This document shows, one piece after another, positions 39,154-48,132 of a stretch of 64,000 nucleotides of DNA. The translations under genes and the position numbers were made by a program. Below the pieces are notes generated by a model, which made no database searches, was not told the DNA's origin, and saw only the letters and a list, made by a program, of their open reading frames with translations. Position 1 is the first letter of the stretch. Every line of letters begins with the position of its first letter. Origin of the DNA: Gammaproteobacteria bacterium (lineage in GTDB: Bacteria; Pseudomonadota; Gammaproteobacteria; Pseudomonadales; Azotimanducaceae); NCBI GenBank assembly GCA_012269545.1, contig JAAXKB010000046.1:48619-112618 (forward strand), in the 5' to 3' direction.

Positions 39154-40062
39154 TTAGGGGGTCTGTTCCCTGATCTCCTTGCCCACAGCCTTGATCTGAT
39201 CGAATTCTGCGCGTCGTCGTGCCAGCTCTTGTGGCGACACATTCTCAATGCTGAAGAACTCGTCTTTCCACGTCGAATCTGCCGACCACTGTTGGGCTGA
39301 TTTCACTGTGGTTCTTGGTTCCGATGCTGTCTCAAGGGTCTGCAGCGCCAATGAAAGCGTCTCGCGCTGGGATTTCGGGTCATTGGGCCTGCCCGCTGAA
39401 TTGCCCAACGGGAAGTCGCTGAAAACAAAGCGGGGCACCCCGCAATGCTCAACAATGTCCTTGGCCGAACCCATAATCACGGTGGCAATACCGTTAGTCT
39501 CGAGGTGACGTGCGGCCAAACTGACCGACTGGTGACACACGGGTCAGTTGGCCACCAAGATGGCGAGGTCGACTTCGTCTTCACAAAGTAAGGCGAGTAA
39601 ATCCGGGCAGTCTTGGTTCATCGTTGTCGGCTGGCTGCGATTGGTCGGCAATCCGTAGTAGCGCGCAGACAGGCTGCCGATGCGACCGCTCTCGTTGGCC
39701 GCGCGGAGCGCCTGCAGCGGGAAGTAGCTGTTGATGTCTTCGGCGGTGGTGTAGGCGCGGTCGTAGCTGACGTGGGAAATGCCAAGGACGTCATCGTCTT
39801 GGGAATCTCCGGCGTACACCTGATAAAACTTGGCAGCAGCGTTGTAGGGTGCCCCCGGGCCTTGATCGCCGGCATCGGGTTTGAACGGCGCGGCGGTGGT
39901 GACCAGACCTACTCGGCTCTCAGCCACGGGCTTACTCAACGGTTGGAAGGGGACGTCGGTAAAGTTGGCCCAGCGATAGGGATTGTCGTAACCCAGCGCT
40001 AGGTAATAGTCCCGCATGCGCTGCATGTAATTCAGGTCCCTCGGAGCAAGATCGGTGTCCAT
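39154..40062 (-). CDS. GrdB-family selenoprotein (UGA-decoded selenocysteine), 302 aa
   Basis: Two ORFs in one frame (40062-39547 and 39543-39154) are separated only by TGA at 39544-39546. Read as selenocysteine it is residue 173, giving VANUPVCHQSV, a UxxC redox motif, in a chain of 302 residues. The flanks agree with the glycine/sarcosine/betaine reductase selenoprotein B family: SQPTTMNQDCPDL before, and ARHLETNGIATVIMGSAKDIVEHCGVPRF after. A hairpin fitting a bacterial SECIS follows immediately. ATG 40062 is the best start, 15 bases after the sulfatase stop. It may reduce or cleave a C-N or C-S bond, or act as a redox protein; the substrate is unknown. Confidence 0.85.
39509..39541 (-). 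promoter_or_regulatory. Candidate bacterial SECIS element
   Basis: In the RNA just after the UGA, CGUGUG pairs with CGCACG (six bp, with one G-U), followed by an inner stem CCAG/UUGG. A nine-base apical loop carries GGUC at 18-21 bases from the UGA. This matches the known bacterial SECIS layout: position right after the codon, GG/GU in the loop and a bipartite stem. The element lies inside the coding sequence, as usual in bacteria. Confidence 0.75.
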
Positions 40063-40076
40063 GTTTTCGGACTTAC

Positions 40077-41612
40077 CTATACCGGCGCCAGACGCGCCAG
40101 TTTTGGCTCTCGCGGCGCAGGCAGGCTGTCGTCTAAGGCTGCGATCAAATCGCCTTTGAGTGACGCATAGGCAGGGTCGTCCCACAGATTGACGAGGGAG
40201 CCCGGGTCGTCAGACAAATTGTAGAGTTCTCCCTCGGTGCCTTCGTACAGCGAGCTTTTGCCGTAGCGCGAACAGACCCAATCGTCCTGATAGATGGTCT
40301 GTAAATTGAGGCTCACAGGCCCGTGTTCGCTTTCCCATTCGGTTAACACGCGCTGGCGTTGCTGATCTTGCGCGTCTTGTTCACTGAGGGGCAGGGGCTT
40401 GCCTTCTACCCAATCCGGTTCGCCGATGCCTGCGATTTGGCAAAAGGTTTGTGCTAGGTCCAGATGACCGACCGGCGCGGTCACCTCTGCCGCCGGGATA
40501 TTGGCGTTGGGTGCTGGTCGCCAGATCAAGGGCAGCCGCATCAACGAGTCAACGTGGTAGGCGCCCTTAAACAGCAGGCCATAGTCGCCCTGCAGTTCGC
40601 CATGGTCAGTGGTGAAAATGATGTCGGTATCCGCCTCCCAGCCGCGATCTCTCAAATAGTCAAAGACCCTCGCGCAGGCGTCGTCGATGAGTTCGTTTTC
40701 AATGTGGGTGTAGGCATTGATTTCCCGGATCTGGTCAGGGGTCATGTCGCAAGGTTTGAAGCCTCGGGGCGATTCGAGATTGGCCCACAGACTGCCGTCG
40801 AAATAGCCCATCCAGTGCTTGGGCTTGTCCTTGAGCATTTCTGCTGCCTGTTCGGGGCTGCCGGGATAGAGTTCGGGTAGCGGCACGTCCCGCCAATCCA
40901 ATCGCTGCTTTTCTGCTGCTGGCGGATCCCAGGGGTGGTGGGGGTCCGGAAAGCTCATCCACACGAACCAGTCTTCATCATCGGACAGGGTGTTCAGCCA
41001 ATTCATGGTGCGCTCGGCGACCCAGTTGGTGTGATACAGCTCGGTTGGCATGTCGGTTGGCCAAACCTGTACCGCGCCTGTATCGCCGCAGGCAGCCATG
41101 TTTTGCTGACCCTTGTCCGTGACCGCTTGATAGCGCCTCGCATCCAATTCAGGGTGGTTCTGAGCCAGCCACAGATCGTAGTGGGAGTGATTCATACCAA
41201 AGTGATTGGCCAGTTCCATGTGCTCGAAGCCCCGGTGGGGGCCCGACTCGCCCAAGGCCGCCATGCGATTTTCGTAAAAATCCTCCCCGGAGCCCAGCCA
41301 AGGCTCAAAGTGCGCCTTGCCTAAAATTGCGGTTCGGTAGTCGTGCTGTTGCAGCCAGTGAGCGATGGTCGGCGTATCCTCCGGCAGGCTCACCCCGTTC
41401 ATCCAGACCCCGTGACTGGCCACATGTTGGCCGGTCATGATGGTGGCTCGAGCCGGCATGCAAATCACGTTTTGATTATGTGCGCGCCGGTAGTTAATGC
41501 CCTGGGCCGCCAACGCGTCGATGGCCGGTGTGCGGGCAACGCTGCCGCCGTTGCAGCCCAGTGCGTCGTAGCGCATCTGGTCCGTGGTAATCAAGAGGAT
41601 TTTTCTGCCCAT
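40077..41612 (-). CDS. Type I sulfatase (arylsulfatase family)
   Basis: 511 residues with the active-site signature C51-M-P-A-R55, in which the Cys is oxidised to formylglycine by a formylglycine-generating enzyme. The Ca2+-binding TTDQMRYD is at residues 9-16, and the middle part has TTDHGELQGDYGLLFKGAYHV. It has no signal peptide, so it may act in the cytoplasm on an imported sulfate ester. No formylglycine-generating enzyme gene is in the window. The selenoprotein follows 15 bases after its stop, and the hotdog-like gene lies just upstream. Confidence 0.9.
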   Translation of the reverse strand: MGRKILLITTDQMRYDALGCNGGSVARTPAIDALAAQGINYRRAHNQNVICMPARATIMTGQHVASHGVWMNGVSLPEDTPTIAHWLQQHDYRTAILGKAHFEPWLGSGEDFYENRMAALGESGPHRGFEHMELANHFGMNHSHYDLWLAQNHPELDARRYQAVTDKGQQNMAACGDTGAVQVWPTDMPTELYHTNWVAERTMNWLNTLSDDEDWFVWMSFPDPHHPWDPPAAEKQRLDWRDVPLPELYPGSPEQAAEMLKDKPKHWMGYFDGSLWANLESPRGFKPCDMTPDQIREINAYTHIENELIDDACARVFDYLRDRGWEADTDIIFTTDHGELQGDYGLLFKGAYHVDSLMRLPLIWRPAPNANIPAAEVTAPVGHLDLAQTFCQIAGIGEPDWVEGKPLPLSEQDAQDQQRQRVLTEWESEHGPVSLNLQTIYQDDWVCSRYGKSSLYEGTEGELYNLSDDPGSLVNLWDDPAYASLKGDLIAALDDSLPAPREPKLARLAPV

Positions 41613-41619
41613 GGGTGCC

Positions 41620-42549
41620 TCAGGCGGTTAAGTCTTTGCCCAACGCCGCCGCGTCGGCGGCATAATTTTCGTAGCTGTCTTTCAACGTCGCGGAATTCAA
41701 TATGACTTCAGCGGCCAATTCATTGGTTTCGGCATCAATCACGCGGGTCATGATCCAATTCGACTCTGTGCGTCTGCTTTCACTCAGCGCAATGATCTCG
41801 CGCTCCAGCTTGTAGGGGTGATCGACGAAGAGTGGGCCGTTGATCATTTTTATTTCCTGAGCGGCGAACAAACCAATCGCCGGGCCCCGAGTGCGAAAAC
41901 CCGATTGACCGCTGGTGTACTGGGTCAGCACGCTGATCATTTCCAGCGGAATCACGGCCCTGCCCCAAGGATTGTCGCTGCCATAGTAAGGGTGTTGCTC
42001 GGTAATTTTCTGCAGTTTCTCGGCAAGACTAAAGGGATACATGGCACCCATATTCTGATCGAATGCCATTTGCGCATGCTCGGGGTTACCGGCGCCCAGC
42101 TGCCCGACCGTAAGGTCGCTAAGGATCACCAGCTGATCGGAAGGTCGCAGTTTCGCTCTGCGCCTGTCCAGTTCGGTCTCGCCGTAATCGGGACCAAGCG
42201 AGGCAGTGCCGGTGAGCACCGGGGTGGCGTCGCGTTTTTCTGCACTGATGCGGGCCACCTGATCTGCGGCCACGTGTTCAACCATGACTCTGACTTCTTC
42301 CCCTTCGACCACCATGGTTTGGTAGTGGGCACTGATGCAGCCGCGCTCGAACCAAGCGTCGCCAAAAACCTCGTGAAGGATCGGCACGAACTGGCTGAAG
42401 TGGGTGGGGCCTTCGATGGGTGCACCCGCGAAGCCGAGATCTTCCGCCATTTTGTCGTCATGGATCGACAGGTGACCGTCGTATTCTTGGTCGCCCAGCA
42501 TTTGTCGTGGCCTGCGAAATTCTCCAACCAGCATCCCAGCTTCAGTCAT
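41620..42549 (-). CDS. Unrecognised protein, possibly hotdog-fold (MaoC-like)
   Basis: 309 residues with no motif I can name. The GAPIEGPTHFSQFVPILHEVFG segment resembles the loop-helix of MaoC-like hotdog enzymes, and a second similar half (GPLFVDHPYKLEREI) may follow, so a double-hotdog fold is possible. No signal peptide or membrane span. It is the first gene of the minus arm, seven bases before the sulfatase, and lies 150 bases from the divergent amidohydrolase. It could hydrate or handle a CoA-bound intermediate, but this is a guess. Confidence 0.6.
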   Translation of the reverse strand: MTEAGMLVGEFRRPRQMLGDQEYDGHLSIHDDKMAEDLGFAGAPIEGPTHFSQFVPILHEVFGDAWFERGCISAHYQTMVVEGEEVRVMVEHVAADQVARISAEKRDATPVLTGTASLGPDYGETELDRRRAKLRPSDQLVILSDLTVGQLGAGNPEHAQMAFDQNMGAMYPFSLAEKLQKITEQHPYYGSDNPWGRAVIPLEMISVLTQYTSGQSGFRTRGPAIGLFAAQEIKMINGPLFVDHPYKLEREIIALSESRRTESNWIMTRVIDAETNELAAEVILNSATLKDSYENYAADAAALGKDLTA

Positions 42550-42699
42550 CGGTTTGCTCCTCTTTCAATCAGTGATTTGGCAACAGAGAAAAACTAGCAG
42601 AACAGCTGTCCGATGTCCTCACAGTCGCCTGTTGCGCTGCCGGTTGGCGTCTTGGCGTGACTTGTGTTGAGATAATCACCGTTAACGGGGGAAAGGATA

Positions 42700-43872
42700 A
42701 TGATCTACGCACACAGAAACGATATCTACGATGCGGATACGCACATGATGGAGCCGCCGACTTGGCTGGCCGAATTTGCCGACGCCAAGCTCCGCCCTCA
42801 TTTGGCACCCTTTGGTCACGGTAAACCAGCGACACAAGAAAAAGCAGCTCTGGCTTTGGCTGGGTTCGAACGCCGCCAAAACGATGCGAATGTTTATGCT
42901 GAGATAGAGCAATCGTTCATGGCCATGAAGCATAAGGGTTTTCAAGGCCTCGGGGCGTGGGACCGTGATGAGCGAGTGCGCGTGAATGATCTGTTGGGTT
43001 TCAAGGCGCACATCGTGTTTCCAACGACGGCCTTTGACCAAGTACAGGGGGCGAAAACCCCAGAGATTTTTGCGGGGTCTGTGCAGGCATTGAACCGGGG
43101 CCTGGCCAGTTTTTGCGAAACCGACGCGCGCATGCATCCAGCGGCCTACATTCCTTTTCGGCACGGACCGGAAGCAGCCATGGATTATCTCGACGCTGCC
43201 ATAGCCCTGAATTTTTCCGTTGTGTTAATCGACACGATCGCACCGCAAGGGGCGCGAGCCTTCACTCACCCAGATTTTGATCCGATTTGGGCAAAAATTC
43301 AGGAAGCGGATATGGCGATCACAATCCACGTAGGTACGGACGGGGGGTGGGACCCCGTGCCCCTGTCGTTTTATAACAATGGAGGCTCGGTGCCCGAGCA
43401 CAGCGAAGGGGACGCGCCCCGCGACGCCATTGCGTATATGGGCATTCAGTACAATGCTGAATTGTTTCTGGCGGCGATGATTTTTGACGGCGTGTTCCAT
43501 CGTTTTCCAAAATTACGGGTGGCCGTAGTAGAGCTGGGCGCTTCTTGGATCGTGTCCTGGATGAAACATTTGGATCAGGCCTTTCGGGCCTTTCGCCGGC
43601 TGCAGGATTTATCGCAGGTTCAGATGCAGCCGTCGGAGTACGTGCTCAAACACATCAAGGTGACGCCGTTTGCCGGCGAAGATGTGGGTTGGCTGCTTAA
43701 CTCTGGCGCTCAGGATTTACTGTTGTTTGCCTCGGACTATCCACATCACGAGGGAACGGATGACCCGATTGGTCGATTTGAGAAAACCATGGATGGGGTG
43801 AGTGAGCAGGCGCGGCAAAAGTTCTATTCGGATAACTTCCGGAGTTTGTTGGGCAGCCATCTGTCGACCTAG
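42700..43872 (+). CDS. Amidohydrolase 2-family metal-dependent hydrolase
   Basis: 390 residues of the amidohydrolase superfamily. The N-terminal metal site DADTHMMEPP (H15) is followed by the conserved ITIHVGTDGG strand, and the C-terminal FASDYPHHEG holds the catalytic Asp and His. The family includes decarboxylases and hydrolases acting on aromatic or heterocyclic acids. ATG 42700 has an AAAGGA ribosome site. It begins the plus arm and is divergent from the hotdog-like gene. A partial relative begins at 63.6 kb. Confidence 0.82.
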   Translation: MIYAHRNDIYDADTHMMEPPTWLAEFADAKLRPHLAPFGHGKPATQEKAALALAGFERRQNDANVYAEIEQSFMAMKHKGFQGLGAWDRDERVRVNDLLGFKAHIVFPTTAFDQVQGAKTPEIFAGSVQALNRGLASFCETDARMHPAAYIPFRHGPEAAMDYLDAAIALNFSVVLIDTIAPQGARAFTHPDFDPIWAKIQEADMAITIHVGTDGGWDPVPLSFYNNGGSVPEHSEGDAPRDAIAYMGIQYNAELFLAAMIFDGVFHRFPKLRVAVVELGASWIVSWMKHLDQAFRAFRRLQDLSQVQMQPSEYVLKHIKVTPFAGEDVGWLLNSGAQDLLLFASDYPHHEGTDDPIGRFEKTMDGVSEQARQKFYSDNFRSLLGSHLST

Positions 43873-43916
43873 TCGAATAAAGGGTATTGGTTTAAACGTA
43901 ACTGGAGAGAGTCAAG

Positions 43917-45080
43917 GTGCAAGATATTTATATTGTAGAAGCGGCGCGCAGCCCAATCGGTAAACGCGGTAAGGGCTTGGCAGGTTTGCTGCCTGCGGAC
44001 TTGCTTGGCAAGGTTCAACGCGGCGCATTGGAGCGGGCTGGCATCGACCCTGCCAACGTCGGTCAGATCATTGGCGGCTGTGTCTCCCAGATCAATCAGC
44101 AATCGTTCAATATCGCGCGGATCGCCTGGCTTTCTCAGGGCTTCCCTGAAGAAGTGGCGGCCACGACGGTTGATTCTCAGTGCGGTTCCAGCCAGCAGGC
44201 GACATCCCTAGGGGCAGCAATGATTGGCTCAGGTATGGAAGAGATTGTGATGGCCTGCGGCGTAGAAATGATGTCGGTGATTCCGCTGGGATCCAATATG
44301 GCCGGTGGCGTGCCCATGGGTGAAAGCTACATGCAGCACTATCAGCCAACCAGCCAGTTTCAGGGTGCGGCCATGATTGCCGAGGAGTATCAGATCACTC
44401 GCCAAGACACCGACGCATTCGGTCTCTCAAGCCAAGAGAAAGCTATCGCTGCATGGGAGCAAGGACGCTTTGATCGCGAGATCGTGCCGGTAGAGGCGCC
44501 TGTCTTGGATAAAGAAGGCAATCCAACGGGTGAGATGCACACAGTTTCTCGAGACGAGGGACTGCGTGCCACGGATATGGAGTCCTTAGCCTCGTTACAA
44601 GCCGTTCCGGGCCAAGAAATTCACACTGCAGGCTCCAGCTCTCAGGTGTCCGACGGCGCTGCCGTTGTGATCCTCGCCAGCGCCAGCGCCGTGGAGAAAT
44701 ACGGCCTGAAGCCCAGAGCTAAAATTCTCGCGACGACCTTGGTGGGCTGCGATCCGGTGACGATGTTGAAAGGACCCATCCCTGCAACGCAAAAAGTCCT
44801 GGAACAAACTGGGTTGAGCATTGACGACATCGATACCTTTGAAATCAACGAAGCCTTTGCGTCCGTGGTGTTGGCCTGGCAAAAAGCGGTAGGGGCGGAT
44901 GCGGACAAAGTCAATCCAAATGGCGGTGCCATTGCCCTAGGTCATCCCACAGGTTCTACGGGGGCGCGTCTGATCACCACGGCGCTGCACGAACTGGAGC
45001 GGGATCGAGGCCGCTATGGGCTGATTGCCATGTGCTGTGGCGGTGGCTTGGGTACTGGCACGGTGATCGAGCGACTCTAG
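43917..45080 (+). CDS. Acetyl-CoA acetyltransferase (thiolase)
   Basis: 387-residue thiolase with the nucleophile in SQCGSSQQ (C89), a GHPTGSTGARLITTALHELE segment with the catalytic His and the terminal CCGGGLGTGTVIE. GTG 43917 has a GGAGAG ribosome site. It likely performs the last, thiolytic step of a beta-oxidation-like pathway encoded by this arm. It differs from the thiolase at 12.2 kb, whose Cys environment is CGSGMKA. Confidence 0.9.
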   Translation: MQDIYIVEAARSPIGKRGKGLAGLLPADLLGKVQRGALERAGIDPANVGQIIGGCVSQINQQSFNIARIAWLSQGFPEEVAATTVDSQCGSSQQATSLGAAMIGSGMEEIVMACGVEMMSVIPLGSNMAGGVPMGESYMQHYQPTSQFQGAAMIAEEYQITRQDTDAFGLSSQEKAIAAWEQGRFDREIVPVEAPVLDKEGNPTGEMHTVSRDEGLRATDMESLASLQAVPGQEIHTAGSSSQVSDGAAVVILASASAVEKYGLKPRAKILATTLVGCDPVTMLKGPIPATQKVLEQTGLSIDDIDTFEINEAFASVVLAWQKAVGADADKVNPNGGAIALGHPTGSTGARLITTALHELERDRGRYGLIAMCCGGGLGTGTVIERL

Positions 45081-45104
45081 CTAACACGGTTCGGTAATAC
45101 GCCC

Positions 45105-46850
45105 ATGAATGGCGCAAATGGTATGCTTACGCTGGTCAGTTGCGCCTTTTTTATGGGTTTGGTCGCGTGGATATCCTATGTAAAAACCCGCGGTGAGGTG
45201 GCGACCCGAGAGGGCTATTTTTTGGCGGGTCGTGGCCTTACTGCCGTTTTTATCGCAGGTTCCATGCTGCTGACGAATCTTTCAGCGGAGCAGTTGATTG
45301 GTCTCAATGGCTCGGCTTACGGATTCAATCTCAGCAGCATGGGCTGGGAAGTCACCGCTGCGGTGGCTACCGTCTGCATGGCCTTTGTTTTCCTGCCGCG
45401 TTATTTGGCTGGTGCCTTCACCACCTTGCCGGAATTTCTGAATGACCGATTTGATGGCAGCGTTCGTGCCTTAGCCGCGGTACTGTTTATGGTCGGTTAT
45501 GGCCTGATCACCATTCCCTCGGTGCTGTATGCGGGCTCCATAGCGGTACTGCAGCTATTCGATGTGCCCGCTCTGTTTGGCATCTCCTACGCTCAAGCCT
45601 TGGTGCTGACGATTATCACGGTTGGCTGTATCGGCGCGCTCTACGCGGTTTTTGGTGGCTTAAGAGCGGTGGCGGTTTCCGACACCCTCAACGGTTTGGG
45701 CCTGTTGGTGGTTGGTTTGGCTGTACCGTTGCTGGGCTTGGCGGCTTTGGGCGATGGCAGTCTGGGCGACGGCTTGCATACCGTGGCGAATACCCAGACG
45801 CAAAAGCTCAATGCCATCGGCGGTGCTGACGATCCGACCCCGTTCGCGACGCTGTTTACCGGAATGGTTTTCGCGAACCTGTTCTACTGGTGCACCAATC
45901 AATACGTGATTCAACGCACATTGGCTGCGAAAAACTTGGCCGAAGGTCAAAAAGGTGTGCTGTTTTCCGGATTCTTTAAAGTCATGGTGCCATTTTTGAT
46001 GATGCTGCCCGGCGTCATCGCATTTCATCTTTACGGGGGACCGGATGAACCCGGCGGCCTTGCATCCATTGATTTAGCGTATCCGCGTTTGATCGCTGAT
46101 GTGTTGCCAAATTACGCCATGGGATTTTTCTTGGCCGTACTTTTGGGGGCCGTGTTTTCGTCCTTTAACTCATTGCTGAACAGCGCGGCGACGTTATTTT
46201 GCTTAGATGTGTACCTGCCGTACCGGGCGCGTCAGGGCAAAAGTGCCCTGAGCGATGGCGGCCTGCTGCGTGTCGCTCGCCGCACCAGTATCGTCATCGC
46301 GCTTTTTTCCTTCGTGGTCGCACCCTTGCTGCAATTTGCGCCGGATGGACTGTGGCAGGTGATCCGCGTGTTCACAGGTTTTTACAATATCCCCATTGTC
46401 GCCATCGTGATCGTCGGGCTGTTTACGACCCGAGTGCCGGCATTGGGTCCCAAGCTTGTGATCGGGTTTCATCTGGTTACCTATGGCCTGACGCAGTTTG
46501 TCTTCAAGGACCTCGTGAATATCCACTTTCTGCATCTTTACGCGATTCTTTTCGTGCTCGAGATTGGTATTTTGCTGATGACAGGCTATCTGCGGCCCCG
46601 CAGCAGTCCCTGGACTTATACGACAACACAAATCGTGGCTATGGAACCGTGGGCCTATCGCATTCCCTGTGCGATCACGCTGTTGTCTTGCGTTATCGCT
46701 CTGTATCTCGTGTTTTCGCCTGTTGGGCTGGTTGGCGGACTCAGTCAGGCCTTCTGGCCATTGCTGTGGGCCGTAGTGATCGTCAACATAGGCGTCTGGT
46801 GGCGCAGCGTTGCTCGCAACAAAGCCGGTGATGCGGCGTCCAATCACTGA
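45105..46850 (+). CDS. Sodium:solute symporter (SSS family, SLC5-like)
   Basis: 581 residues with 14 or so hydrophobic segments and the SSS sodium-site helix near the N terminus (GREGYFLAGRGLTAVFI-type region, then AGSMLLTNLSAEQLIGLNG). It is longer than the 519-residue symporter of the minus arm and resembles sugar/polyol carriers of the SLC5 type. The following Gfo/Idh/MocA dehydrogenase fits a sugar or cyclitol substrate. ATG 45105 is used; ATG 45123 is an alternative start. Confidence 0.85.
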   Translation: MNGANGMLTLVSCAFFMGLVAWISYVKTRGEVATREGYFLAGRGLTAVFIAGSMLLTNLSAEQLIGLNGSAYGFNLSSMGWEVTAAVATVCMAFVFLPRYLAGAFTTLPEFLNDRFDGSVRALAAVLFMVGYGLITIPSVLYAGSIAVLQLFDVPALFGISYAQALVLTIITVGCIGALYAVFGGLRAVAVSDTLNGLGLLVVGLAVPLLGLAALGDGSLGDGLHTVANTQTQKLNAIGGADDPTPFATLFTGMVFANLFYWCTNQYVIQRTLAAKNLAEGQKGVLFSGFFKVMVPFLMMLPGVIAFHLYGGPDEPGGLASIDLAYPRLIADVLPNYAMGFFLAVLLGAVFSSFNSLLNSAATLFCLDVYLPYRARQGKSALSDGGLLRVARRTSIVIALFSFVVAPLLQFAPDGLWQVIRVFTGFYNIPIVAIVIVGLFTTRVPALGPKLVIGFHLVTYGLTQFVFKDLVNIHFLHLYAILFVLEIGILLMTGYLRPRSSPWTYTTTQIVAMEPWAYRIPCAITLLSCVIALYLVFSPVGLVGGLSQAFWPLLWAVVIVNIGVWWRSVARNKAGDAASNH

Positions 46851-46883
46851 TCATCCAAAACGGTAATTCATGAGAAATCTGCG

Positions 46884-48095
46884 ATGAGCAAAATGAGACT
46901 GCGCGGCTTCGAAAACGCACCCGGCCAACGTCATGTGTCTGAAGACGATCGCTATTTATATCGTCAAGAAGAACCTCGGTATCGCTTTGTGGTAATTGGC
47001 ACGGGCACCATGGGTCAGGAGCATATGCGCGTGGCAGCGCTTTTAGGCCGGGCGCGAATTCATGGCATTTACGATTCTCAGGCATTGAGCATGGATACAG
47101 CTGCAGCCAATTTTCGTTCGCTGCAGTCGGAACCCTTGGTGCGGTACGATGATTTGGCGTCCGCGTGTAATGATCCTGCGGCGGATGCGTTACTGATCTG
47201 CACGCCCAACTACACGCATTTCGAGGTGCTGCAAACAGCGATGCAGTCTGGTAAACCGATCTTCTTGGAAAAACCCATGGCCACAGATCTGCAGGATGCT
47301 GCAGCCATTGTGCGAGCTGACGAGTCCTACGCATCGTTCATTCAAATCGGCTTGCAGTATCGTTACAAACCTCAATATCTCGAAGCGCTAGCAGAGGCGC
47401 TGACGCGGCGCTCCATTGGGCAAATTAAAACGATCAGCGTGAGCGAGTATCGCCCGCCATTTCTGGACAAGGTTGATCAGTGGAACAAGTTTGAACGTCT
47501 TAGCGGCGGCACCCTCGTGGAAAAATGCTGTCACTACTTTGACCTGATCAATCTGCTGGCGCAGGGGCGGCCCAGCCGCGTGTTCGCGACCGGCGGTCAA
47601 GCGGTGAATTTTCTCGATTTTGAACGTAATGGCGTGCCGTCTGATATTGACGACCACGCCTTCGTCAGCATCGATTACGATCATGGGATCCGCGCCAGTT
47701 TTACTCTCAACATGTTCTGCCCGGATTTTGCCGAAGAGTTGGTGGTGGTGGGTGATCAAGGACGGCTCAAAGCCACGGAAGAACAGGATATCCATCGATC
47801 GGCGTCGGGTTCCGCTAGCCTGACTCTTCGGCTGGGAGAAAACGGGCTGTCGAAAACCTCCGACCTGACCTATCCCCGAGTGATAGAGCAAAGTGGTCAT
47901 CATGGCTCCACGTATTTTGAACACATGGCTCTGTTGGATCGGTTGGAAGGCAAGGCCGTAGACTGCGCTACGCCAATGCAGGGAATGTGGGCGATGGTTG
48001 TCGCCAGTGCAGCGCAGCAATCGGTGCGGTCAGGGCAAGCGGTTTCTGTGGACAGCTTTATTGCCGAGAATGATCTGGGCTCCTTATTGAATTAG
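46884..48095 (+). CDS. Gfo/Idh/MocA-family NAD(P)-dependent oxidoreductase
   Basis: 403 residues with an N-terminal Rossmann fold (VVIGTGTMGQEHMRVAALLG) and the family's EKPMA motif (IFLEKPMATDL), followed by the C-terminal alpha/beta domain with GTLVEKCCHYFDLINLL, which places Lys and His near the active site. Members oxidise or reduce sugars, inositols and other polyols. It follows the SLC5-like symporter by 33 bases and precedes an aldo/keto reductase, so it may act on what the carrier imports. Confidence 0.88.
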   Translation: MSKMRLRGFENAPGQRHVSEDDRYLYRQEEPRYRFVVIGTGTMGQEHMRVAALLGRARIHGIYDSQALSMDTAAANFRSLQSEPLVRYDDLASACNDPAADALLICTPNYTHFEVLQTAMQSGKPIFLEKPMATDLQDAAAIVRADESYASFIQIGLQYRYKPQYLEALAEALTRRSIGQIKTISVSEYRPPFLDKVDQWNKFERLSGGTLVEKCCHYFDLINLLAQGRPSRVFATGGQAVNFLDFERNGVPSDIDDHAFVSIDYDHGIRASFTLNMFCPDFAEELVVVGDQGRLKATEEQDIHRSASGSASLTLRLGENGLSKTSDLTYPRVIEQSGHHGSTYFEHMALLDRLEGKAVDCATPMQGMWAMVVASAAQQSVRSGQAVSVDSFIAENDLGSLLN

Positions 48096-48132
48096 ACCAT
48101 TGATATGCAAAACGAAGAGAGATAAGAATCTG

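Noticed and set aside
39154..39540. A separate gene starting at GTG 39540
   Set aside because: There is no ribosome site, the encoded segment begins in the middle of the GrdB-family domain, and the UGA/SECIS reading explains both ORFs in one chain.
41818..42597. Plus-strand ORF of 259 codons opposite the hotdog-like gene
   Set aside because: Antisense frame; the minus gene has the coherent operon position with the sulfatase. The plus frame shows no family pattern.
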